Below, piece after piece: positions 41,417 through 51,394 of a DNA stretch of 55,383 bases. How positions within the stretch are numbered: the stretch's first letter is position 1; each line of letters opens with the position of its first letter. Position numbers and translations under genes: made by a program. Source of the stretch: an uncultured Desulfotomaculum sp. (GTDB lineage Bacteria; Bacillota; Desulfotomaculia; Desulfotomaculales; Desulfotomaculaceae). The stretch is from assembly GCA_946411205.1 (NCBI GenBank), contig CAMKDG010000003.1, forward strand, positions 1 to 55,383, in the 5' to 3' direction. The notes under the pieces were generated by a model. That model did no database searches and had not been told where the DNA came from. It saw only the letters and a list, made by a program, of their open reading frames with translations.

Positions 41417-42865
41417 ATGAGTAGTGAGATGAAAAGATATTTTTTCGTTCTTCTCGGCATCGGGGTTTTAGTTTTGTTTTACTTTATGCCTCCCGTTGCC
41501 CCGGCTGTGGATCCAATGGGAAAATCCTTTGAATTAACGCAAGCTGGTAAAGCTGGTATTGGTCTTTTTCTATTAGCAGGTATCTGGTGGGTTTTTGAAG
41601 TTGTTCCTATTGGTGTAACCAGTATTGCTATCGGTGTTTTACAACCCGTGTTTGGTATCCGCGGAGCTAAGGATGCTTTCCGTGACTTTATGGATCCCAC
41701 AGTGTTATTTATTCTAGGCTCTCTATTAGTGGGCATTGCCTTTACTCAGTGCGGCATTACCAAAAGAGTTGCTTATAAAATGCTGGTGATTGTAGGGGAA
41801 GATACACGGAAAATTCTCCTGGGTGTGTTTGTGCTTACCGCCTTGTTAACTCACGTGATGGCCCATACGGCAGTGGCCGGGGCGATGTTCCCCATTATGA
41901 TGTCAATCTTGGCTCTTTACGGCGGAGAACCCGGCAAACCCACTAAGTTCGGTAAAGCGATGTTTATCGGTATGGCCTTTACTGCCGGAGCAGGAAGTGT
42001 CTGTACTTTGATGGGTGGAGCTCGTAACCCAGCAGCTGTTGGCTTCTTTAAGGAATTCACAGGTCAAGATGTTAGCTTCTTAGAATTTTCGGCTGCTCTT
42101 GCTCCCTTTGGTTGGATTACTGTATTCTTGATCTTTTTCTTAATGATAACCATCTTTAAACCTGAAAAACTTAAAGTTCCTGGCTTGCGTAATCGGGCCC
42201 AGGAAGAGCTAGATAAGTTAGGTCCTATTTCCAAACAAGAGATTTTTGTTTTAGCAATTGTTGGTATTGCCTTGTGTACTTTGATTTTCCAAAGTTTTAT
42301 TCCTGCCCTAAAAGGGATGGACCGTTCCATTCCTCTGCTGACAGCCGGTTTGATTTTCTTTATTACCAAAATACTTACGGTTAAAGAATTGGAAAGATCC
42401 ATTCCTTGGAATATTGTCCTGTTGTTCTCCGGTGCGATGAGTATTGGCTTTGCCCTGTGGCAAACCGGGGCTGCTGAGTGGATGGCGGTAAGTTGGCTGT
42501 CCATGATTCAAGATGCTCCTTGGTTGGTCTTCTTACTGGGCATTTCCTTCCTGATACTTGTCTTAACCAACTTTATCATGAACGTGGCTGCTATTTCGAT
42601 CTGTTTACCTGTGGCTTTGGTTATTGCCAAGTATTTAGGGGTAAACCCAGAAATCATTCTTTACTCCTCCGTTGCCATGGCCGGTATGCCCTTTATGCTG
42701 CTGATCGGCGCTGCTCCCAATGCCATTGCTTACCAATCTAAGCAGTTTACTACGGGTGAATTCTTTGTTACCGGTATGCCAGCCAGTCTAGCCATTTTGG
42801 CAATGGTGGCTATTTTCTCACTAACATTCTGGCCAATTATTGGTATTCCAGCTTTGATACACTAA
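41417..42865 (+). CDS. DASS/SLC13-family anion:sodium symporter, copy 2
   Basis: The 482-residue paralogue of the permease at 37043 has the same helices and conserved blocks (LFLLAGIWWVFEVVPIGVTS, MDPTVLFILGSLLVG, TNFIMNVAAISICLPVAL, LIGAAPNAIAYQS). ATG 41417 follows AGAGGTGAT. The main differences lie in loops, as expected if the two copies have diverged in substrate or regulation. Confidence 0.9.
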   Translation: MSSEMKRYFFVLLGIGVLVLFYFMPPVAPAVDPMGKSFELTQAGKAGIGLFLLAGIWWVFEVVPIGVTSIAIGVLQPVFGIRGAKDAFRDFMDPTVLFILGSLLVGIAFTQCGITKRVAYKMLVIVGEDTRKILLGVFVLTALLTHVMAHTAVAGAMFPIMMSILALYGGEPGKPTKFGKAMFIGMAFTAGAGSVCTLMGGARNPAAVGFFKEFTGQDVSFLEFSAALAPFGWITVFLIFFLMITIFKPEKLKVPGLRNRAQEELDKLGPISKQEIFVLAIVGIALCTLIFQSFIPALKGMDRSIPLLTAGLIFFITKILTVKELERSIPWNIVLLFSGAMSIGFALWQTGAAEWMAVSWLSMIQDAPWLVFLLGISFLILVLTNFIMNVAAISICLPVALVIAKYLGVNPEIILYSSVAMAGMPFMLLIGAAPNAIAYQSKQFTTGEFFVTGMPASLAILAMVAIFSLTFWPIIGIPALIH

Positions 42866-42942
42866 ATTTTCTAAAGAGGGGGCTGTTGCACAATGAACCG
42901 ATGATGTGCATCAGCCATCGGCCTTAGTCTTATGGCTTAAAG

Positions 42943-42987
42943 CTAAAAAAGGAGTGCGCAAAAGTTTTGCGGCACTCCCTTTTTAGA
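42943..42987. terminator. Terminator after DASS-2 (repeat-family type)
   Basis: CTAAAAAAGGAGTGC(G)CAAAA pairs with TTTTGCGGCACTCCCTTTTTAG. It shares the core GGAGTGCGCAAAA with the hairpin at 10394. Confidence 0.85.
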
Positions 42988-42994
42988 AAGGGTG

Positions 42995-43010
42995 ACAAAT
43001 AAAAATGTCA
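42995..43010. promoter_or_regulatory. GACA-N8-TGTC palindrome, site 4
   Basis: GACA-AATAAAAA-TGTC, extended to GTGACA/TGTCAC, lies between DASS-2 and ArsB/NhaD-2, 90 bp before the latter and about 30 bp before a TATAAT at 43041. Confidence 0.6.
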
Positions 43011-43099
43011 CTTCTTGTTGTGTTAAGGAAACACTGGGTTTATAATTACTGTTGGCGGAATTAATCCGTATCATTATAAAATATTTGAGGTGATGTAAT

Positions 43100-44383
43100 A
43101 TGGAAGGAAATAGCCAGGTTATTTTGGCTACTACTGTCTTTTTAATATCTTACGCAATTATTATTTCAGAAAAGATACATAGAACAGTAGTGGCTTTGTT
43201 TGGTGCCATGATTCTTATTATCGCGGGCATTCTACACCAGGAGGAAGCTATTCATCATATCGACTTTAATACCATTGGGTTACTGGTTGGTATGATGATT
43301 ATTGTAGGAATTACCAGACGCTCTGGCGTATTTGAGTATTTAGCTGTAAAATCTGCTAAGTTTAGTAAAGGTGAACCATTAGCCATTTTAGTGGCTTTGT
43401 CGGTTATTACCGCAGTTTTATCCGCCTTATTAGATAACGTAACCACCGTTTTGTTAATTGTACCAGTAACCTTTTCTATCGCTAGGTCACTGGAGATTAA
43501 CCCCATGCCAATCCTAATCTCAGAAGTGTTGGCCTCCAACATTGGGGGGACCTCAACTTTAATTGGTGATCCGCCGAATATCATGATTGGTTCCGCTGTT
43601 GGTCTCGGTTTTATGGATTTTGTGATTAATTTAGCCCCGGTTGTTATTGTGATTATGATTGTAACAATTTATCTGTTAAAAATAATTTACCGCAAATCCT
43701 TTGCTGTGCGTGAAGAATTAAAGAAGAACATAATGGCCATGAACGAAAACGATGAAATAAAAGATGCAAAACTTCTTAAACAGTCTTTGGTTGTTCTTGT
43801 TTTGACGATTACTGGCTTTCTGTTACACCAGTATTTACACTTGGAATCCGCTACCATTGCTTTGGCAGGGGCGGCACTCTTGTTGTTAGTAACCCGAGAA
43901 GAGCCAGAACATGCTCTGGAAGCAGTGGAATGGCCGGTTATTTTCTTCTTTGCCGGACTATTTATTTTAGTTGGTGGTTTGGTAGAGGTTGGCGTTATCG
44001 AGTGGATTGCTGTGAAAGCTCTGGAATTAACCGGTGGAGAACTGTTAACTACGGGGATGTTAATTCTTTGGTTGTCAGCCATTGCTTCTGCCTTTGTGGA
44101 TAATATTCCCTTTGTGGCAACGATGATCCCCCTTATTCAGGATATGGGTCGTCTGGGTGGTATAACAAACCTAGATCCCCTTTGGTGGTCTTTATCCCTG
44201 GGGGCCTGTCTGGGTGGCAACGGTACCATTATCGGTGCCTCTGCAAACGTAGTTGTGGCAGGGATGGCTGAAAAACAGGGGATTAAGTTTACTTTCCTTG
44301 GCTTTATGAAGGTGGCTTTCCCGTTAATGATCGTTTCCATTATTATCTCCACGGTCTATCTTTACTTTTTCTTCTTAACTTAA
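43100..44383 (+). CDS. ArsB/NhaD-type permease, copy 2
   Basis: The 427-residue paralogue of the protein at 38614 has identical length and motif set (FNTIGLLVGMMIIVGI, LLDNVTTVLLIVPVTFSI, GDPPNIMIG, ASAFVDNIPFVATMIPL). ATG 43100 follows GAGGTGATG. Unlike copy 1 it has its own operator-like palindrome and probable promoter. It closes the second cassette. Confidence 0.9.
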   Translation: MEGNSQVILATTVFLISYAIIISEKIHRTVVALFGAMILIIAGILHQEEAIHHIDFNTIGLLVGMMIIVGITRRSGVFEYLAVKSAKFSKGEPLAILVALSVITAVLSALLDNVTTVLLIVPVTFSIARSLEINPMPILISEVLASNIGGTSTLIGDPPNIMIGSAVGLGFMDFVINLAPVVIVIMIVTIYLLKIIYRKSFAVREELKKNIMAMNENDEIKDAKLLKQSLVVLVLTITGFLLHQYLHLESATIALAGAALLLLVTREEPEHALEAVEWPVIFFFAGLFILVGGLVEVGVIEWIAVKALELTGGELLTTGMLILWLSAIASAFVDNIPFVATMIPLIQDMGRLGGITNLDPLWWSLSLGACLGGNGTIIGASANVVVAGMAEKQGIKFTFLGFMKVAFPLMIVSIIISTVYLYFFFLT

Positions 44384-44389
44384 TAAATA

Positions 44390-44432
44390 CGAGTAGCCTG
44401 GCAGATTGAACTGCTGGGCTATTATATTTTTT
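44390..44432 (+). terminator. Terminator after ArsB/NhaD-2
   Basis: AGTAGCCTGGCAG / CTGCTGGGCTATT with a 6-base loop (two wobbles), then ATATTTTTT. Confidence 0.7.
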
Positions 44433-44479
44433 GCTGCCTTGGGGACAAATAAGGGTAATAAATTCAAGGGGGCGAGCAA

Positions 44480-45388
44480 ATGCCAACTGCTACTGCAACA
44501 GAAGTAGTAATGGAAGGAAAACAGATTAAACTTACCAATCTTACTAAGTTAATGTGGCCTGAAGGCTTGACCAAAGCCCATTTGGTAAAGTATTATACGG
44601 ACATTGCGCCCTACCTGTTGCCCCATCTTAAAGGTCGCCCCTTAGTCATGAAAAGATATCCCGATGGTATTGCAGGCAAAAATTTTTACCAGAAGGAATG
44701 TCCCGAGTATGCCCCGGAATGGATACAAACCGTTAGTATTGTTCATTCGGGGAAATTGGTTAATTACATCGTTTGTGAAGATAGGGCAACGTTAGCTTGG
44801 TTGGCAAATCAGGGATGTATCGAAATGCATGCTTGGTTGTCGCAAAAAAATAGGATAGAAAATCCGGATTTGGCCATTATCGATTTAGATCCGGGGGAAG
44901 CGGCCAATTTTGATGATGTGATGGAAGTGGCCTTAGTAGTAAAAAAAGCTTTAGATCAATTGCAAATAAAAGGATACCCTAAGACTTCAGGAGCCACTGG
45001 AATTCATATATTTATTCCGGTAGAGCCGTGCTACACTTTTCAGGAAGTGACTAAAGCCATGGGGGTAATCGCCCGGTTGGTGACTGGCATATTGCCGAAG
45101 AAAGCAACCATAGAAAGGTCTTTAGATAAGCGAGGTTCGGAAAAAATATATGTGGATTATCTGCAAAATACCCGTGGTAAAAGTATGGCCTGGACCTATA
45201 GTGTAAGACCCTTACCCGGAGCAACGGTTTCCACACCAATTCTTTGGGAGGAAATTGAACAACGTAGCATTTTGCCGCAACATTTTACGATGGAGACCAT
45301 ATTCCAGCGATTAGCCGTATGGGGTGACTTGCATCAAAACATGTTGGAAAACTACCAAAGTCTAGCTCCTATTCTCCAGCATGCCTAA
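44480..45388 (+). CDS. LigD-type DNA polymerase/primase (stand-alone)
   Basis: The 302-residue protein is the Prim-Pol (PolDom) domain of LigD: IKLTNLTKLMWPEGLTKAHLVKYY, GRPLVMKRYPDGIAGKNFYQK, catalytic acidic motif D135-L-D137-PG, and TSGATGIHIFIP for nucleotide binding. It fills gaps and adds ribonucleotides at broken ends bound by Ku. No ligase or 3'-phosphoesterase domain is fused to it, and none is encoded nearby. ATG 44480 follows GGGGGCG. Confidence 0.93.
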   Translation: MPTATATEVVMEGKQIKLTNLTKLMWPEGLTKAHLVKYYTDIAPYLLPHLKGRPLVMKRYPDGIAGKNFYQKECPEYAPEWIQTVSIVHSGKLVNYIVCEDRATLAWLANQGCIEMHAWLSQKNRIENPDLAIIDLDPGEAANFDDVMEVALVVKKALDQLQIKGYPKTSGATGIHIFIPVEPCYTFQEVTKAMGVIARLVTGILPKKATIERSLDKRGSEKIYVDYLQNTRGKSMAWTYSVRPLPGATVSTPILWEEIEQRSILPQHFTMETIFQRLAVWGDLHQNMLENYQSLAPILQHA

Positions 45389-45542
45389 AGACAAATAGCT
45401 TTTGCCGACTTACTTATGACCTTTAGGTCACGGACGAATCACTACCAAGAGATGGAAAAATCCAAACAAATTTTGTGCTTTGGAAGGATAATCCATTTAT
45501 AGCCCCGAAAGTGGTAGATAATCCTTTTTAAGGGGTGGTAGT

Positions 45543-46637
45543 TTGGCTAAACGGCAATATTGGATATACTGGCAATTACTTATGCCTGGCAGTGGTCGCC
45601 GTTTATGGCAATTAATTGATCATTTTGGCTCTCCCCAGGAGGCCTGGGAGGCTTCAGAAACAGATTTAGCTCAAGTTTCCTTTTTAGATCGCCAGAGGGC
45701 CAAAGCCTTAGTCAGGTGTAGAGAAACCTTAGATTATGATAAATTGGATCAACTTCTTAGAAAACTACAGTGTCAGGTTATCACAGTAGAGGATGAACAA
45801 TACCCTGCACTGTTAAGGAATATCTATGATCCACCCTTTGCACTTTTTGTTCGTGGGAAATTGCCCAACCTAGATAAAATTCATTTGGCCATGGTTGGCT
45901 CTCGTAAAGCGAGTCCTTACGGACTGGCTGCTGCAGAATCCTTCGCCTGTGAATTGGCACGTGCCGGATTAGTCATTGTTAGCGGTATGGCCCGGGGGAT
46001 TGATAGCTCGGCTCACCAGGGAGCACTAAAGGGTTGTGGTGCTACCATAGCTGTTCTGGGATGTGGGCCAGATGTGGTATACCCCAGGGAAAACAGTTTA
46101 TTAATGAAAAAAATTATGGAGCAAGGAACCATTATCACAGAATTTCCACCGGGGACACCTCCCACCGCGTGGCATTTCCCCAGTAGAAATAGAATTATCA
46201 GTGGTTTATGTAAAGGGCTATTGGTGGTGGAAGCTGCCGCCAAGAGCGGTGCTTTAATAACGGCTGATTTTGCCTTGGAACAGGGCAGAGAAGTGATGGC
46301 TATCCCAGGGAATATTACGAATGTTAAAAGTGAGGGTACTAATAAGCTAATTAGACAGGGAGCAGTGTTGGTGACCCGTCCGGCAGAGGTATTGGAGGAG
46401 TTCGGATTAGGGGATAGTAGCCTTCAACAACCTGATCTGATAGAAAACAAGGACACATTGACTGGTAGTGAGAAGGTTGTGTTTGCCGCACTCTCTCATT
46501 TGCCAAGTACTCAGGAACAAATCATTAGCCAGTGTTATTTATCGGCCAGTGAAGTTGCAGTTGCTCTTACCATGTTGGAGATTAAAGGTTTAATTCGGGT
46601 ACTTCCCGGAAAAATGTATGTGTCAGCTGGGTTGTAA
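45543..46637 (+). CDS. dprA: DNA-processing protein DprA
   Basis: The 364-residue DprA/Smf protein protects incoming single-stranded DNA and loads RecA. The Rossmann-like core is clear: MVGSRKASPYG, VIVSGMARGIDSSAHQGAL, TIAVLGCGPDVVYPREN, FPSRNRIISGL and SGALITADFALEQGREVMAIPGN. A C-terminal winged-helix part follows. TTG 45543 has AAGGGGTGGTAG upstream. dprA next to topA is a common Firmicute order. Confidence 0.93.
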   Translation: MAKRQYWIYWQLLMPGSGRRLWQLIDHFGSPQEAWEASETDLAQVSFLDRQRAKALVRCRETLDYDKLDQLLRKLQCQVITVEDEQYPALLRNIYDPPFALFVRGKLPNLDKIHLAMVGSRKASPYGLAAAESFACELARAGLVIVSGMARGIDSSAHQGALKGCGATIAVLGCGPDVVYPRENSLLMKKIMEQGTIITEFPPGTPPTAWHFPSRNRIISGLCKGLLVVEAAAKSGALITADFALEQGREVMAIPGNITNVKSEGTNKLIRQGAVLVTRPAEVLEEFGLGDSSLQQPDLIENKDTLTGSEKVVFAALSHLPSTQEQIISQCYLSASEVAVALTMLEIKGLIRVLPGKMYVSAGL

Positions 46638-46813
46638 GTCATTATTGTTCTACTTTCAGAAAATATGAAATATCTATTGGTGAAAGTAGAAATAAAAAGT
46701 TTATCTTTACGATACATTGTAAAAAGTAGTAAGGGAAAATAATAGTTCTAACCAAGAAAAATCCTTAATCCGTTTATCTTTTTAGAAGCGTTCATTAAAT
46801 GAGGTGTACCTAA

Positions 46814-49030
46814 TTGAGCAAAACATTAGTTATTGTAGAATCACCTGCAAAAGCGAAAAGTATTGGTAAGTACTTGGGGAAAAATTTTACGGTTAAAGCA
46901 TCTATGGGGCATGTACGGGATTTGCCAAAGAGTCAGTTTGGTGTAGATGTAGAAAATAATTTTTCACCAAAATACATCGCCATTAGGGGAAAGGGAGACA
47001 TCATTAAAGATCTACGGTCAGCTGTTAAGAAGGTTGATCGAGTGTTGTTAGCCTCTGACCCGGACCGGGAAGGTGAAGCTATAGCTTGGCATTTATCAAA
47101 GCTGCTGGATATTGATGAACACACCCCATGTCGTATTGAATTTAACGAAATAACCAAAAATGCTATCCAGCAGGCGGTTAAACAGCCCCGTCCTATCGAT
47201 GTGGATAGAGTGAATGCACAACAGACTAGAAGAATTCTGGATAGGCTGGTGGGTTATAATTTAAGTCCACTGCTTTGGCGTAAAGTAAAGAAGGGGTTAT
47301 CGGCTGGTAGAGTACAGTCCGTTGCTGTAAGACTAATCTGCGACCGGGAAGAAGAGATTCAAGCCTTTATTCCTGAAGAATACTGGTCCCTGACAGCTAA
47401 ATTTAGTAAATCCGGAAAGTCCCCTTTTGAAGCAAAGCTGCACAAATATAAAAATAAGAAGCTCGAAATATCTAGTAAAGAAGCCATGGATCAGATTCTG
47501 GCTGATTTAAAGGATAGTTCCTACCGTGTAGAAAGCATCACCAGAAAGGAAAAACTTCGTAACCCAGCGGCTCCTTTTACTACGAGTTCACTGCAGCAGG
47601 AAGCGTCCAGAAAATTAAACTTTACTTCACGGAAAACCATGGTAGTGGCCCAACAGCTTTATGAAGGTATTGAATTAGGCAAGCAAGGGCCTATGGGTTT
47701 GGTTACGTATATACGTACCGATTCGACGAGGGTATCAGAAACAGCAACGGATGAAGCCAAGTCCTTTATCCTGGAGCGCTTTGGTCCAGCTTACATACCC
47801 AAGCAACCCAGACAAACAGCGGCTAAGGGCAAGGTCCAGGATGCCCATGAAGCGATTCGACCGACTTCGGTTAATTTAGATCCAGAAAGTGTTAAGCAAT
47901 ATGTAACCAACGATCAATTCAAGCTTTACAAGCTTATTTGGGCGAGATTTGTTGCCAGTCAAATGGCATCGGCCATTATCGATACGACCAGTATGGATAT
48001 AGCTGCCGGAGAGTACACTTTCCGTGCCAGTGGTTCTATTGTAAAATTTCCTGGTTTTATGCAAGTATATATAGAAGGAAATGACGAAGGAACTAAGGAC
48101 GAAGAAAAACTTCTGCCGGAGTTGACTGAAGGGGATAAAGTTGACCTTAAATCACTCACTCCCAAACAGCACTTTACTCAACCGCCGCCGCGTTATACCG
48201 ATGCAACCTTGGTCAAGGTACTTGAAGAAAAGGGTATTGGACGTCCCAGTACCTATGCTCCCATTGTGGAAACCATTCAAAAACGCGGTTATGTAGTGCG
48301 GGAAAGTAAACAATTTTACCCAACAGAGCTGGGTATGATTGTTATAGAACTCTTAAAAAATCATTTTCCCGATATTATCAATATTGAATTTACTGCTGAC
48401 ATGGAAGAGAAACTGGATCAAATCGCTGAAGGTGATCAAGAATGGGCAGGCATTCTAAAGGATTTTTATCATCCGTTTAAAGATACCTTAGAAAAAGCTG
48501 AAGATGTCATTGGCAAGGTTAAGGTAGCTGATGAAGTATCGGACGAAATTTGTGAGCAATGCGGTAAAAATATGGTGATAAAATTAGGACGTTTTGGCAA
48601 ATTTTTAGCTTGTCCGGGTTTTCCTGACTGCCGCAATACGAAACCGCTGCTTGAACCTACGGGGGTAGGTTGTCCTAAGTGTGAAGGAGAAATGGTATTA
48701 AGACGTAGTAAAAAAGGTCGTAAGTTCTATGGTTGTAGCAAATATCCTGAATGCCAATTTGTTACCTGGGATACACCGACGCAAGAGAAATGTCCCCATT
48801 GTGGTTTTATGATGGTAGAGAAAAATAGTCGGAGTAAGGAAAAACAACTCCTCTGTGTTAACGAGGAGTGTCCCGCCAAGGGTGACGGTGGATCTACGGA
48901 TAAGACAAAAGAAGTAAAGACAACAAAATCCAAGACAAAAGCTGCAACAAAAAGTACAGCTAAAACTACAGCCAAAAAAACGACAAAGACAACAACAAGA
49001 AGCAAAAAGAAAGGCGTTAACCAGATGTGA
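46814..49030 (+). CDS. topA: DNA topoisomerase I
   Basis: The 738-residue type IA topoisomerase relaxes negative supercoils. The Toprim motif DPDRE is at 82-86 and the active tyrosine Y299 in LVTYIRTDSTR. The C-terminal part carries three four-cysteine zinc ribbons (CEQCG...CPGFPDC, CPKCE...CSKYPEC, CPHCG...CVNEEC). It ends with a Lys/Thr-rich low-complexity tail of about 40 residues, longer than usual. TTG 46814 follows GAGGTG. Confidence 0.96.
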   Translation: MSKTLVIVESPAKAKSIGKYLGKNFTVKASMGHVRDLPKSQFGVDVENNFSPKYIAIRGKGDIIKDLRSAVKKVDRVLLASDPDREGEAIAWHLSKLLDIDEHTPCRIEFNEITKNAIQQAVKQPRPIDVDRVNAQQTRRILDRLVGYNLSPLLWRKVKKGLSAGRVQSVAVRLICDREEEIQAFIPEEYWSLTAKFSKSGKSPFEAKLHKYKNKKLEISSKEAMDQILADLKDSSYRVESITRKEKLRNPAAPFTTSSLQQEASRKLNFTSRKTMVVAQQLYEGIELGKQGPMGLVTYIRTDSTRVSETATDEAKSFILERFGPAYIPKQPRQTAAKGKVQDAHEAIRPTSVNLDPESVKQYVTNDQFKLYKLIWARFVASQMASAIIDTTSMDIAAGEYTFRASGSIVKFPGFMQVYIEGNDEGTKDEEKLLPELTEGDKVDLKSLTPKQHFTQPPPRYTDATLVKVLEEKGIGRPSTYAPIVETIQKRGYVVRESKQFYPTELGMIVIELLKNHFPDIINIEFTADMEEKLDQIAEGDQEWAGILKDFYHPFKDTLEKAEDVIGKVKVADEVSDEICEQCGKNMVIKLGRFGKFLACPGFPDCRNTKPLLEPTGVGCPKCEGEMVLRRSKKGRKFYGCSKYPECQFVTWDTPTQEKCPHCGFMMVEKNSRSKEKQLLCVNEECPAKGDGGSTDKTKEVKTTKSKTKAATKSTAKTTAKKTTKTTTRSKKKGVNQM

Positions 49031-49056
49031 GAGGTTAACTAGGAGGCACAAAAAGA

Positions 49057-50361
49057 ATGACAGACACAAGGGTAATGGTAATTGGAGCAGGATTAGCAGG
49101 GTCTGAGGCAGCTTGGCAGCTTTGTCAACGTGGTATCGGGGTAGATTTATATGAAATGAGGCCTCAAAAATATCCTCCTGCCCACCACACCCCTTATTTT
49201 TCTGAATTAGTTTGTAGTAATTCGCTAAGAGCTGCAGCGATAGAAAATGCCGTAGGCTTACTCAAAGAAGAGATGCGTCGGTTGGACTCCTTAATTATCG
49301 CAGCAGCGGACCAATGTAAAGTACCGGCTGGCGGGGCGCTAGCTGTGGATCGAGAAGGATTTTCACAATATATTACAAAAAAATTAGAAGAGCATCCTTT
49401 GGTGTGTGTACACAGAGAAGAAGTTACCCAGATTCCGGAAGATCGCATTGTTATTATTGCTTCCGGCCCCCTGACATCTGAAGAGTTATCATTGGAGATT
49501 GCTAGGTTAACGGGGGAGCAATACCTCTACTTTTATGACGCAGCAGCTCCCATTGTGACGCAGGAATCCTTGGACATGACAAAGGTATTCAGGGCTTCTC
49601 GTTATGGCAAGGGGGAAGAGGCTTACTTAAATTGTCCCATGAATCGTGAAGAGTATGAGATATTTTATGAGGCGTTGGTTAATGCGGAAAGGGCCCCTCT
49701 TAAGGAATTTGAAAAACAGGTTCATTTCGAGGGTTGTATGCCCGTAGAAGTATTGGCCTCCCGAGGCAAGGATACGTTGGTTTATGGTCCCTTAAAGCCC
49801 GTAGGTTTAACAGATCCTCGGACTGGTAAGAGACCCCATGGGGTGGTACAACTTAGACAGGATAATGCCGAAGGGACGCTCTTTAACTTGGTTGGCTTTC
49901 AAACCAATCTTAAATGGGGAGAACAAAAAAGAGTATTTAGTTTGATACCGGGTTTAGAAAATGCCGAGTTTGTAAGATATGGTGTGATGCACCGTAATAC
50001 ATATATTAATTCACCAGCACTATTAAAACCCACACTGCAATTAAAAGATAGAGACTCCATTTTTTTTGCTGGACAAATCACAGGGGTGGAGGGATATGTG
50101 GAGTCAGCTGCCGCAGGCTTGGTAGCGGGAGTAAATGCGGCCAGATTGGTTACAGGTGAGGAGTTTCTTTTACTTCCACCGGAAACCGCCCATGGAGCAC
50201 TGATCCATTACATAACTTCGGTACCCCAAGGTAATTTCCAGCCAATGAATGTTACCTTTGGTCTATTTCCTGAACTTCCTGTCCGGCTAAAGGGAAAAAG
50301 GGAGCGAGGGCAAGCTCATGCCGAGAGAGCCCTTACAAAGATTGACTCTATCAGAAAATGA
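49057..50361 (+). CDS. trmFO: Folate-dependent tRNA-(uracil-54) methyltransferase TrmFO
   Basis: The 434-residue FAD enzyme methylates U54 in the tRNA T-loop using methylene-tetrahydrofolate. The FAD loop [13 protein letters not shown] is at the start, with [39 protein letters not shown] and [17 protein letters not shown] as family blocks. ATG 49057 follows AGGAGG, 26 bp after topA, so both are probably transcribed together. Confidence 0.96.
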   Translation: MTDTRVMVIGAGLAGSEAAWQLCQRGIGVDLYEMRPQKYPPAHHTPYFSELVCSNSLRAAAIENAVGLLKEEMRRLDSLIIAAADQCKVPAGGALAVDREGFSQYITKKLEEHPLVCVHREEVTQIPEDRIVIIASGPLTSEELSLEIARLTGEQYLYFYDAAAPIVTQESLDMTKVFRASRYGKGEEAYLNCPMNREEYEIFYEALVNAERAPLKEFEKQVHFEGCMPVEVLASRGKDTLVYGPLKPVGLTDPRTGKRPHGVVQLRQDNAEGTLFNLVGFQTNLKWGEQKRVFSLIPGLENAEFVRYGVMHRNTYINSPALLKPTLQLKDRDSIFFAGQITGVEGYVESAAAGLVAGVNAARLVTGEEFLLLPPETAHGALIHYITSVPQGNFQPMNVTFGLFPELPVRLKGKRERGQAHAERALTKIDSIRK

Positions 50362-50467
50362 AGTTAACAATAATTTAACTTTGAATTGTCAAAAGGTAGT
50401 TGCAATTTCAACTTTGCTTGTGATATATTTTATAAGATTTCAAAATTCGACAATGGTGTATAATATT

Positions 50468-51364
50468 ATGTACATTTTAATTGATCATTACGTTGATTTT
50501 TTACGTATACGTAAAAATTTTTCAAATCATACCATTGAGGCCTATCAGAAAGACTTGTTTGATGGCCTAGGATTTTTTGCCCAGATTCTAAAAGTTTCCG
50601 AGGAGGAGTTAGTGCCAACTGCCATTGATGGCAAATTATTGCGACAGTATTTGGCACAACTTTATCAGAGAAAGCTTAGCCGGGCTACTGTAGCCAGGCG
50701 ATTGGCGGCATGGCGAACCTTTTTTAGATTCTTATGTAACGAAGGTCTGGTAGGCAATAACCCGATACAAAGAGTTAACAATCCAAAGCAGGAAAAAAGA
50801 CTGCCCCGGTTCATGTATCCAGAGGAGACCAAGCATTTGGTAGAGGCACCCGATGAAAGCAGACTCGGTATCAGAGATAGGGCATTACTGGAACTTCTAT
50901 ATGCCAGTGGTATCCGAGTTTCTGAATTAGTGTCCTTAAATCTGAATCAGCTTGATTTGGGCAGAGGTTTTGTACGGGTTATGGGTAAGGGATCTAAAGA
51001 AAGAATTGTGCCGATTCATCAACAAGCAGTTGACGTCCTAAAGATTTACTTGCAATCGGCACGTCCTTATGTTGCCCTGCGGGATTGTCAAGCAGTTTTT
51101 GTAAATTATCAAGGTAGTCGGCTAAGTGATAGAGGTATACGCAAAATTGTGGCCAAGTATTGTCAGCAATTAGGGCTAAAGGAGGGTGTCAGCCCTCACA
51201 CCATTCGCCATTCCTTTGCTACTCATCTCTTGGATAACGGTGCCGATTTACGGAGTGTTCAGGAATTGTTAGGTCATGTCTCTTTGTCAACGACCCAGCT
51301 GTATACACATGTTACCAAGAAAAAGTTAAAAAAGGTTTATACGTTAAGCCATCCACGGGCATAA
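50468..51364 (+). CDS. xerC: Tyrosine recombinase XerC
   Basis: The 298-residue recombinase resolves chromosome dimers at dif with XerD. Catalytic residues are R150 (SGIRVSEL), a lysine in GKGSKER (174-177), H244 and R247 (HTIRHSF), H270 (LLGH) and Y279 (QLYTH). ATG 50468 is chosen to match family length; the frame stays open upstream into the trmFO end but with no family resemblance. The RBS is weak (GGTG). Confidence 0.92.
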   Translation: MYILIDHYVDFLRIRKNFSNHTIEAYQKDLFDGLGFFAQILKVSEEELVPTAIDGKLLRQYLAQLYQRKLSRATVARRLAAWRTFFRFLCNEGLVGNNPIQRVNNPKQEKRLPRFMYPEETKHLVEAPDESRLGIRDRALLELLYASGIRVSELVSLNLNQLDLGRGFVRVMGKGSKERIVPIHQQAVDVLKIYLQSARPYVALRDCQAVFVNYQGSRLSDRGIRKIVAKYCQQLGLKEGVSPHTIRHSFATHLLDNGADLRSVQELLGHVSLSTTQLYTHVTKKKLKKVYTLSHPRA

Positions 51365-51394
51365 GATACCGGAGTAAGGGAAGGGATACTAATG

